Origin: Adiantum capillus-veneris
Taxonomy: Eukaryota > Streptophyta > Polypodiopsida > Polypodiales > Pteridaceae
Direction: 5' to 3'
Assembly (NCBI GenBank): GCA_014529385.2
Contig: JABFUD020000329.1
Span: forward strand, 84,501-148,500
Length of the DNA stretch: 64,000 nt
The notes under the pieces are model-generated. The model worked only from the letters and a program-made list of their open reading frames with translations. It searched no databases and was not told the origin of the DNA. The position numbers were made by a program, and so were the translations under genes. Shown piece after piece: positions 55,691 to 64,000 of the stretch. How positions within the stretch are numbered: the stretch's first letter is position 1; the number at the start of each line of letters is the position of its first letter.

Positions 55691-56089
55691 CGCGCAGAAA
55701 TCGGTGTAGGTACCAACGAAATAAAGTTCATTTTAAAACTCAAAAGCGTTGAAATAGGCCTCGGAAGAGACGTCGGTATTGTAGCGTCCGAATGAGCATC
55801 GGTATACTTATTAAATACGCGTGGACATAGAGTACAAAATAAGCACCAGTATTTCTATAGTACATTCCAATGGTTCTTTTGAAGTCTATACCGACGCTCA
55901 TACCATACTCTGTACCGACGACCAAACTTGCAAATTTTTTTTGGGCAGAGAGGGCTGGGAACTAATGTTGCATGTATTGCAACAAAACAAAACATCCCTG
56001 TCTGCCCAAAGGAAGAGTGCACAAGCAAAAAACTCCACCTACAAGCTGACGCTAAAGAGCGAGTGTATGGCAATTAACAAAATTATAAG

Positions 56090-56530
56090 AATAACATAAC
56101 CTGTTTGCCATACCATAACCTGTTACCATAATTAAAACATGAGTCAAAAATTGTAAAACCATAAACATAACATGTTTGCCATACCATAACCATTACCATA
56201 ACTTGCTTGTCATACCATAAACATAACAGCCATACCATCATTGCAAAATCATAACCATAACCATAACCATCACATGATTGCTATACTATCATAGCAAAAT
56301 CATAACCATCACATGATTTCCATACCATCATTTCACAACCAGAATCTTCATTGCACAACAATAACCATAACCATAACCATAACCATAATCGTAACCATAA
56401 CCGTAACCATAACCATAACCATCACATGATTTCCATATCATCATAGCAAAACCGTAATCTTAAGTTGGCGGTCAAACCTTAACCATAACATCTGTGCCAT
56501 ACCATAAACGTAACGATAAACCATAAACAT
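56090..56530. repeat. Degenerate (CATAAC)n hexamer stretch
   Basis: CCATAACCATAACCATAAC-type repeats are interspersed with CATCACATGATTTCCATACC-like units. It is not the plant telomere repeat (CCCTAAA). Confidence 0.75.
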
Positions 56531-56574
56531 AAGTACTACAAAACTAAGCATATGCAAACAATCACTAAGTGAGA

Positions 56575-57690
56575 AGACCCTCATGGTAATGCCTCCCAGT
56601 CGACATCCTCTCCCTCCTCCTGCAGCTTGGTCAAAAGGGCACAAGTCCATGCTTGTACCCATACTTCTCCTCTCGGTGTGTCGGAAGGCGCTTCACGGTA
56701 AACTTCCTGAAAAATTATGGTTTAATCATTAGATAAATCGTCAAATAACATATATATTATCAATAATTTAAAGCATATGTATAATACTTAGAAAATCATG
56801 TCAAAGCATATCGTAGCCTTCACTTCCAATATGTGACGCTCCAACAAACTCCAAACGTGCTCTGGCTGCATCTCTCTGCTGCTGCTGAAATCTCTCAGGG
56901 TTGTCTTGTGTCTCTCGTGAAATCCCCGCCCACTCCTCTGCGTCCAACCATGCCGGCTTGGAACTGTCGTCATTGTACTTGTCTCTCGCCTCTGACCGAT
57001 GGTGTGACATTGTGGACATCACCACACTCAAAATCCAATTGTTCGAGACTGGATCGTACCCCTCTCCCTGCTTGTACTCTCTCTGAATGGCATCGACGAT
57101 GTAATTCTTTCTCTCCAGATCGAGGTTATCCCAAACCTCCATCACAAAGTGACCAAACTGAATCGTACATTGCTGTCGAATCCTCAATCACATGGACTTT
57201 ACAACCCCTTCTGCCACAACTGCCCCATCCCTGCTCTTGTACACCTTGCTAGGATCATGCTCGTGTGATCCCCAAGGTGTACGTGGTGTGACGATCGGTG
57301 AACTATCTACTGAAGAGAGTGGTGGACGCTCTCTCGATGGTGTGGACACATCGGTAGAACTACTACCATAGCAACCACCTCCTCCAGAATGACATCTAAC
57401 TCGTCGCGAGGATGAACCACCGGTTGGTGTAGGGGGCACACGAGTCGTAGGCATATGAGGCACACTAGACTGAGGTGTGGGGCCGCTTGATGTAGGGACC
57501 ACACTAGTTCCCAGGCATAGGGTCGATCATAGTTGGTCTAGAGGGACCTGCTACCCAAAGGTGTTGTACCATCACGATCTACTTTGGTGTGAACTGAGAC
57601 AAAAACGAGCCCATTTGATTGGGTGACATGCCGGCCGAAGTGACAAAAAAACAAAAACTAGGGGAGTATGGCTGATCGTCATCGGCCATG
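56575..57690 (-). pseudogene. Second ORF of the CACTA remnant, plant transposon protein-like
   Basis: It starts near 57690 (MADDDQPYSPS) on the minus strand. A Pro/Ser/Thr-rich segment (SSGPTPQSSVPHMPTTRVPP) is followed by a conserved-looking part with KNYIVDAIQREY, WLDAEEWAGISRETQ and SHIGSEGYDML. After a probable intron ending TTTTTCAG near 56711 comes EVYREAPSDTPRGEVW. The layout recalls the plant En/Spm-associated protein family (Transposase_24-like) found downstream of TNP2, but the match is weak. A few stops interrupt the N-terminal part. Confidence 0.4.
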
Positions 57691-58295
57691 GCTAATCATA
57701 CACAAACAACACCCACAAAGTATATTAGTTTACATAAGAAATGATTAATTAATACAAATAACAAATCAACGAAACTATTATACAAATGACAACATCTAAA
57801 GTGTATTGTAGACTAATAAAAAGAGCTTTACAAAAGGGTTCCTAGCAAAAGTCACTAGTTAATCTCTGATCCTCTATGAGATCGGATGCACCAAAGATGT
57901 CTATCTCAATATGTACTTTTGCATCTTCGTCATCGAACTCTACTTCTTCGTCGCTCTCCACATCAGCTTCAGTGTTTGACACCTCATCTCTAGCTTCAGA
58001 TAATTGGTCAATGCTGACATCCACCTCAAAATCTAAACTTAAAGTTAGAGTCGGTCATGTGCTTTCTTCATGAATCACCTCTTTGACCTCAACATCCAAT
58101 CCTTCACACACTTGCTTGCTACGTGGAGCAACTTGAACGACATAGAGCCAGTAGGGTTTAGACAGATCATTCTTATCATTTTCTATCTAGAGTAGGTCGT
58201 GTATGAACACAACTTGTTCTCAATGCTGTGGAAGTACGAATGTATCTTGCACATCTGTCCACACCCGCCTAGAGTTTACTTAAATCAATCCACTG

Positions 58296-58616
58296 TTGTC
58301 TTTATGCACAGCTGCATTAGGGCGCGCTGCTGGTAATAACTTTGAACCACTTGACATCAAAGATAAAGATATCAAAATTTCTAAAGCTAATCTTCAAGAT
58401 GTCTTGGATGTAGCCAAACTGTTCAAGCTGGCTAGTCACTGTATTATCATCCCTGGCACTACTCCTACTTTCTTGGACGAAGCTTGCCCTAACACCACTA
58501 TTGAAAGTAACCCTTTGTTCATCGATCCGTTGCACTCTAAAGTGCTTCCCATGCGACCACAGATCTCCATATTTGTGATACTGTATCCACAAATGGTATC
58601 ATTTAGAATACCTTGA
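58296..58616 (+). pseudogene. Orphan exon-like ORF of unknown origin
   Basis: After a possible acceptor (CTTTATGCACAG) the plus strand encodes LQDVLDVAKLFKLASHCIII and DEACPNTTIESNPLFIDPLH before running into array sequence at about 58613. The composition looks like real coding sequence, but I do not recognise it. It may be a gene fragment captured or stranded by the CACTA element. Confidence 0.3.
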
Positions 58617-58745
58617 GTGGGGAGTTTTGACATAGATTTGGGAACCAAAAGCCAGAAGCTAGAGTGGTTGTGATTGAAAAAAGCAAAAACTTGTGTTTGT
58701 GAGCAGATCTAAAATCTGCGACAGTAGACATTATACACACGCAAG
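58613..58745 (+). repeat. Fragment of the second palindrome array
   Basis: It matches about 53637-53890 in two pieces (CCTTGAGTGGGGAGTTTTG.., then CTGCGACAGTAGACATTATA). It stops at the position of a palindrome core, where gypsy E sequence begins. Confidence 0.75.
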
Positions 58746-58799
58746 GATAAGAAACTCCTACTCCGACAATCGCTTCGACACGCGCAAGGATAAGAAACT

Positions 58800-59027
58800 C
58801 CTACTCCGATGGGAAGGTCCTTCATCGTCAGGAAAAAGTATGCCAATGGAAGCTACCAGCTTATGGAGGCTGATGGAAAACTTCATAAAACCAGGGTAAA
58901 TGGTTGGCGACTTAAACCTTATTTTCTTCGATTTGACCAGGCTCCACCTATTGACATTCCAAATGAGGACACACCATCAGCCACCACCTCCGACGATAAT
59001 GATCAAACAGATGAGCTAGAGACATGA
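58800..59027 (+). pseudogene. Gypsy integrase C-terminal tail
   Basis: The segment GSYQLMEADGKLHKTRVNGW followed by RLKPYF is the conserved tail of plant gypsy integrases (compare YYQLMDLDGKEHPKKVNGY in gypsy F), then an acidic end. All upstream pol domains are missing. Confidence 0.75.
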
Positions 59028-59055
59028 ATGCCTCTAGCCAAAAGGGGAGGGCTAA

Positions 59056-60372
59056 TGATGGGGGCTTTTCACAAGCCAAGCTCCCATACCCCTCTTCTCT
59101 CGTCCCCACCCCATGAAAACCCCTCTTAGGGAGGGAGTGATAAAAGACATTGGAAAAAGTAAGAAAAAATAAAGTATGATTATGTAAATATATGAGAAAG
59201 GTAAAATAGGTCACCTCATGCCTGCGGGGCAGCCCATCCCCACCTTGCCTCCTTTTTCTTCACTGTTGCCCCGCCGTGTGTCCCTTTTCCTCTCCTCCAC
59301 TCAAATGGTCAACCCCCTCTCTCTTCCCCTTGTCCTTTCTCCTTTCTCTCTCCCCTCAAGCTACCCCACCTCTCACCAATAATGCATTCTAACTCACCAA
59401 TAATGCACCCTAACTCACATGCAACTTACCCTATCTTCCAAAATAGTATACCCCACCCCCCCTTTCTCTCTCCTATCATATCCCATGACCCAAATACCCC
59501 CCCACCTCTCTCTAAAGGGCGCCATGTCTCTTGTCTTGTAGCTAAATAACCTCCCCCACACTCACACACACTCAGTTTCACAAAAAAAGGTGCCCACAAA
59601 CCCATCCCCACCCAGTGGTTACCTGATTTTTCTTGTATTCACACACATCTGCACACAGATTCACCTCTGAACACACTCCTCTCTCTCCCCTCTTGTAATT
59701 ACTTTATTCTCCATGTCACCTCTCACTTTTTTTCATCAACCCATCTCTCTCTCTCTTAGTCTCTCTCTTATGAGACTGCTGTTCTGGCACATATACACAC
59801 AGCCAGACAAGTGGGGCCCACAGTCACATGGCCTATGTAGATAATGATTTCTTCATTTCTAAATTCTAGAATTTCTCCCCCCCCTCCTCCCCTATATAAA
59901 GAGGGGTCACCATCACACAAAAACACACAACATCACCAAAGAACACACTATGCACTGTGTGTGCCTAGTGCACACACACACACCCACACCATCACCATCA
60001 CCGCAATCACCATGCTTGTCTTGAGCATGACCTCTACACCCTTGGCTATGGAAGATGAAGGGCAACTAAATGAAGGATGATGGCCATAATCCTCGTGCGA
60101 GTCTTCGCCATCAACTCCCACCTATCCGCCATGTGCTCTACCACTCTCTCCCTTCTCATTCCCCTACCCTATGCTCCCCATTTCATCGCCTAATTCCCTA
60201 AATAAAGCTTGAGGTTTTGTGAGTATGTTTTCTTGCAATGTTTTGCCCATGTGAGGTGTGCGGAATCGCCACCTAGTCTTGTGTTTTGGAGTGAGCTTGT
60301 GTATGTGTGAAGGGTGTGCGGATTCGCCATCCTTTTGTGATGCCTAAGTACTAAGCCGCTATACCCCCTCCC

Positions 60373-60423
<51 letters not shown>

Positions 60424-60633
60424 TGATCTCCTTCCCTTTCCTTTTCATCATTACTCCCAAGCATCCATCTCTCTTGGATGAAAACTTTGTTATGGTGGTG
60501 TGTTGTTTGCGTCCTAGCCGCTGAAGCTAGGTGGTGCCCCCTGTTTGCTTTACCATGACAGGCTCGAGGTGCGCCATTCGGTCCCCGGTGTTTTAGAGGC
60601 CGTCGGGGTTCGGGGTTCGCTTTGCTCCCGTCA
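59056..60633 (+). repeat. Gypsy E 3' LTR
   Basis: It runs from TGATGGGGGC to CTCCCGTCA, about 1578 bp. It contains CCCTATATAAAGAGG near 59889, a good TATA box, AATAAAGC near 60200, and a (TC)n run at 60374-60421. Confidence 0.75.
60374..60421 (+). repeat. (TC)n microsatellite
   Basis: About 22-24 TC units within the gypsy E LTR. Confidence 0.95.
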
Positions 60634-61207
60634 ATATCATACGCGTATGAAGTCTCAAGGCCATATCTGAAAGTCAAATTTCACTTTTGACCACATAGGA
60701 GGTTGGGAAATGATGTTTTTAAGCTTGCTTGCAAAATTTCAACTCGTTTGGACACATAATTTTGCATTTAAATAAACCTTGCAGATACAAGACTGTATAA
60801 GGTGAAAAGTGGTGATTTTGAGCAATTTTGACATCCAAAATTTGCTGTGATCACATATTCTTGTTGTATGCATCTACCTTGGGTAGAAACCTAAGTAAAT
60901 TTTGAGCCAAAAGATTTTATAGCGTATGAAGTCTCATGGGCCAGATCTGGGTCAAATCAGACATTTGATTATACCTCGGTGTCGTAGAGCATATGAGAAG
61001 TCCCTAGCCAAAATTTCATTGAATTTGGAACTCATTTGGGCTTCCAAAGAGAAAAAGACAGAAAACTTCAGATTCGGGCTTGTATTGGTCTTACGTTGCT
61101 CAAAAACGTTCCAGATTGAATTCTCAAACTAGCTGAGAGTTGCTTTAGTGATAAGGAATCAATGGAACAAAAGTCACCTTTTCTGCCACAAACGACTTTA
61201 TACGCGT
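60634..61207 (+). repeat. Second fragment of the second palindrome array
   Basis: It is a close copy of about 54860-55430 (for example GACCACATAGGAGGTTGG and GCTTGCTTGCAAAATTTCAA occur in both). It has cores at 60637-60650 and about 60918, and ends inside a third core at 61207, where the gypsy F LTR begins. Confidence 0.85.
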
Positions 61208-62210
61208 TGGGGCCGTCTGGGGCAGCAGGCAACAAGAAGAGCGGCCTCTAAACACCTTTCGAGGCTGCCATGCTACTCAATTGGGTTGGGGCAAGCACAA
61301 TCAAAGACAGCAACAACCCACAGCCAGAAACCAAACAAGAAAAGGGGCACCACCTAGTTGTAGATGTGAACTAGGACGCACGCGATATCTGCTTGTACTT
61401 AAACACACAAAGGGAGGGGAGTGCAAGATAGCCACACATACCAAACACAAACATTCACTACACCAGAGAGAGAGGTAAAGAGCACAAATCAACTTGAGCA
61501 ACTCAGTCTTAGCCTTAAAGGCTAGATGCACACAAAGCTTGGTGAGAAACAGAGAGACAACACAAAACTTGACCTTGTTGCCAATACACAAATTGTCTTA
61601 GGGTCACGGGAGCCCTCTCACCGAGCACCCTCTTACAATTGACTTTTAGGCAAACAATTCAACCAACCCTCAAACCACCAAGCATGAAATGGCACAACAA
61701 ACTTCAATGACAATATACCTTCAACCACGTGATGAATTGGGAGGGATGGAAAAAAATATGACGGAGCTGATAAGGTTATTGGTAAATTTTTACGATGAAG
61801 TCACATAAAGGTTTTTCAAGGCTTGTGTGAGTAGAGCTTAAGGGATAGAATGATAGTAAAATATGTATAAGGAATGACATGCAATGGAAGCTAGCATACC
61901 TAGGCCTGATAACACACACCTAGGAATATATATTTATATAAATACAAAAATTTAAAAAAACCCTTTATATTTAGATCCTTTATTTGATAGAAAATATTTA
62001 CATGTAAAGAGGACCGTAATATTATAAATTTATTTTTTTGTCTCCTAGCCCAATGACTCGCTCAATGATTTGATAAAAATGTGACAAAAACCCTAAAGGC
62101 ACGCACACTATTTACAATGAAAAAGCGAGCCTAGTCATTGTGCTAGGGTGTTTTTGTGGGGTGAAGTGGCTTCTTGAAATATTTTATGAGAGCCGAAAAA
62201 ACATCTATCA
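61208..62210 (-). repeat. Gypsy F 3' LTR
   Basis: On the minus strand it begins TGATAGATG after the purine tract GGGGAGGGCTAAA (62211-62225) and ends GACGGCCCCA. Part of its end (GGTGTTTAGAGGCCG) resembles the end of the gypsy E LTR. Limits are approximate because the partner LTR is outside. Confidence 0.65.
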
Positions 62211-62238
62211 TTTAGCCCTCCCCTAGATGATGGTACAT

Positions 62239-63995
62239 TCATGTACCATCAAAAGGCATACCTTCCAATGAGAGTGTTTTTCGATCCTTCGTGATATTTG
62301 GTGCCTTAATCGAATCTTCATCTTGTAGTACCAAGCTCAAGGACTTACATGGTATTGTAGTTGTTCGTTGCTCTTGTAGATCCTCTGGTAGAACTCGACT
62401 CAAGTAAGGCTTTAATCGATACCCGTTCACCTTCTTGGGGTGCTCCTTGCCATCCAAATCCATGAGTTGATAGTAGCGTGAACAGTAGACCTTCTTTACA
62501 ATGTAGGGACCCTGCCATCTAGTATTGAACTTCACATCAAAGCGATTTTCAAGGCGATTATCGTACCTTAGAACTAAATTTCCTTCCTTGATCCCTTTGT
62601 CTTTCACCTTTTTGTCGAGCTTGTCCTTTATTTGTGTAGCCTTTCTTTTATAGCACTCATAAGCAGCCTCCCGTTTCCATTCTAGTTCAGCAAGGGTGAG
62701 AAGGCGATCTTCCCATGCTGATTCTTCGCCTTGTGCCACCTTTCCATGAAGTCGCATCATTGGAATGTTGAGCTCGATGGGTGCAAAGCTTCTTGACCAT
62801 AGACTAGGTGGAAGGGTGTAAACTTTGTCGCTTCCTTGTAGGTAGTCCGATAGGCCCACAATGCTCCATCCAAGAAGTCATCCCATAGCTTTGTCTTGTT
62901 CTTTATCATCTTTCATATGATTTTTGCAATGATGCCATTAGCCTTTTCCGCCAAACCATTTGACTGAGGATAGTAGGGTGTGCTATGCCGGTGTAGAATG
63001 TGAAGCTCATCACAAACTTCTGTGAGCAAGCCCTTCCTAAATCGTGGACCATTATCAGAAACAATCTCCAAAGGTGTACCAAACCTGCAAAAAATGTGAG
63101 TGTACACAAACTTGCTAACTGTCCTCTCATTTACTCTTGCCACACTTTGAGCTTCTACCCACCTAGTCATGTAGTCTATGGCCACCAAGATATACAATTT
63201 TCCATTCTTAGTCCTAGGCAATGGACCCATAGCATCAATGCCCCATTTTTCAACTGCACCATTTGCAAGGACTAACTGACATGGACCATGTAACATGCGC
63301 TTGTTTCCATTAATCTGACAATTGTGGCAGCTTTTACACCAATGTTGAACATCAATGTGCAAGCTTGGCCAAACATACCCGGCAAGCAATATATTTTTTG
63401 CAGTGAGTTCTTGTGCAAAATGACCACCACATGTTTCTTCATGAAAACCTTCAAGACTGGCTGGAATCTCCTTGGTTGTCGGTATTCTCCTACAAACTTG
63501 ATCTTTTCCCATTTGGTGGAGGGCACCTTCCAAAAACAAATACGAACTTGCCTTCTTAATGAGCCTCCGCTTTTCAGCTTTTGTGAAGCCCTCTAGAAAC
63601 TCGCCCTCTAAAATGTAGCTCACAATGGGAGCCAATGACTCCATCCCCTGGTGCCTTGGTTGCTTTATCACTATTGTTGCCATGATAACCTGCACTTCAC
63701 TCTCAACACATGCAACTACTTTTTGGGCAAGCAAATCAGCATCTTCATTTTGTTTCCTAGGAATATGATACAATTGTACTTCTTCAAATTGATTGAAGAG
63801 TTGACGGATGGCATGAACCTTTTGCCTTAGCCTTTCATTCTTACAAGCCCAAATACCTAGAATTTGCTTCACAATGAGAAGTGCATCCCCTTTTACCATG
63901 AGACACCGTATCTTTTGAGCAACACACATCTGCAAACCATGGATTAGTATGCCGTACTCTGCTTCATTGTTGCTCGTGGAACCGGTCAAATTCAC
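62239..63995 (-). pseudogene. Gypsy F pol: archaeal-type RNase H, integrase and C-terminal tail
   Basis: The N-terminal part has SNNEAEYGILIHGLQ and KGDALLIVKQILG, the signature of the archaeal-type RNase H found as an extra domain in Tat/Ogre elements. The integrase follows with the HHCC finger (HEETCGGHFAQ, CKSCHNCQ), DDE core (WGIDAMGPLP, IVSDNGPRF, STPYYPQSNGLAEKANG) and a tail with RWQGPYIVKKV and VNGYRLKPY. There is no chromodomain, unlike gypsy B and C. Confidence 0.88.
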
Positions 63996-64000
63996 ATGCT

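Larger units (their letters stand above)
55691..58295 (-). mobile_element. CACTA (En/Spm) transposon remnant
   Basis: Minus-strand sequence at about 57842-58290 resembles the C-terminus of the TNP2 transposase (DUF4216-like): QDTFVLPQH, KPYWLYVVQVAPRSK, then an acidic tail with DEEVEFDDEDAK. A second gene follows on the same strand. The left part (about 55740-55925) holds inverted and direct copies of TACCGACG / CGTCGGTA, like the subterminal repeats bound by CACTA accessory proteins. I could not find CACTA termini, so the limits are approximate. Parts of the coding sequence contain stops. Confidence 0.5.
58746..60633 (+). mobile_element. Gypsy E: truncated gypsy (integrase C-terminus plus 3' LTR)
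   Basis: Only the last part of pol (to 59027), the purine tract AAAAGGGGAGGGCTAA and one LTR remain. A direct repeat of about 30 bp (CGCAAGGATAAGAAACTCCT..) lies at its left edge. It is related to gypsy F by purine tract, integrase tail and LTR end sequence. It is a fossil, strongly truncated. Confidence 0.75.
61208..64000 (-). mobile_element. Gypsy F: Tat/Ogre-like gypsy, 3' half, runs off the right edge
   Basis: On the minus strand the window shows RNase H, integrase, purine tract and 3' LTR. The 5' part lies beyond 64000. At least one break in the visible coding part. Confidence 0.88.

Noticed and set aside
56090-56530. CCATAA-type hexamers as a telomere or interstitial telomere repeat
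   Set aside because: The unit is CATAAC, not CCCTAAA, and is mixed with other units; it is a microsatellite-like stretch in a CACTA remnant.

Overview
The window is plant nuclear DNA made almost entirely of transposable elements nested inside one another; I found no gene I can confidently call an ordinary host gene. A land plant is indicated by chromodomain-bearing Ty3/gypsy elements, a Tat/Ogre-like gypsy with an archaeal-type RNase H, initiator-Met-tRNA primer sites (TGGTATCAGAGC), a plant-type gypsy primer site (TGGCGCCGTTGCCGGGG), a Ty1/copia element, a Mutator-like transposase with a SWIM finger, and a CACTA (En/Spm) remnant. The species cannot be fixed from this sequence alone.

Nest 1 (1-41243). 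The outermost layer is a copia-like element on the + strand that appears to carry only gag: gag pieces at 588-1251, 30439-30501 and 40462-40677, then a polypurine tract and 3' LTR ending at 41243. Two minus-strand gypsy elements sit inside it: gypsy A (1252-30438, target duplication AACAT) and gypsy B (30502-40461, target duplication GATTG/GATTT). The 3' LTR of gypsy A is split by a DNA element with terminal inverted repeats (1781-17703), which is itself split by a very young chromovirus, gypsy C (8549-17456, target duplication TTGTA). The 5' LTR of gypsy A holds a solo LTR (29168-30039). LTR divergence judged by eye follows the nesting order: A is oldest, then B, then C.

The TIR element (about 7 kb without gypsy C) is the most unusual object. 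It has no transposase that I recognise. It carries four intron-containing genes: a small possibly ubiquitin-like protein (+), a CENH3-like histone H3 domain followed on the same strand by a Ulp1/C48-type SUMO-protease domain and a lysine-rich KSP tail (-), an acidic protein of unknown function (+), and a coiled-coil protein (-). The H3/Ulp1 gene and the acidic gene diverge from a shared upstream region containing a 247-bp tandem duplication.

Gypsy A has a leader of more than 3 kb holding a degenerate array with a roughly 300-bp period, marked by the palindrome TCTATCGCGATAGA. A second array on the right side (53.5-61.2 kb) has the same plan but a different palindrome (TCATACGCGTATGA). In both, a CCAAATTTCA..ATTTGGAC motif follows the palindrome by about 88-96 bp.

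Nest 2 and the right side (41244-64000). A Mutator-like transposase gene with a SWIM finger is split by a copia element, copia D (42725-47893, target duplication CTTAG). Next come a multi-exon gene or pseudogene with a methyltransferase-like C-terminus (49.2-52.8 kb), the second palindrome array, a CACTA remnant, a truncated gypsy (E) and the 3' half of a Tat/Ogre-like gypsy (F) that runs off the right edge. Exon and intron limits are read from splice consensus and are predictions; divergence values are counts by eye.
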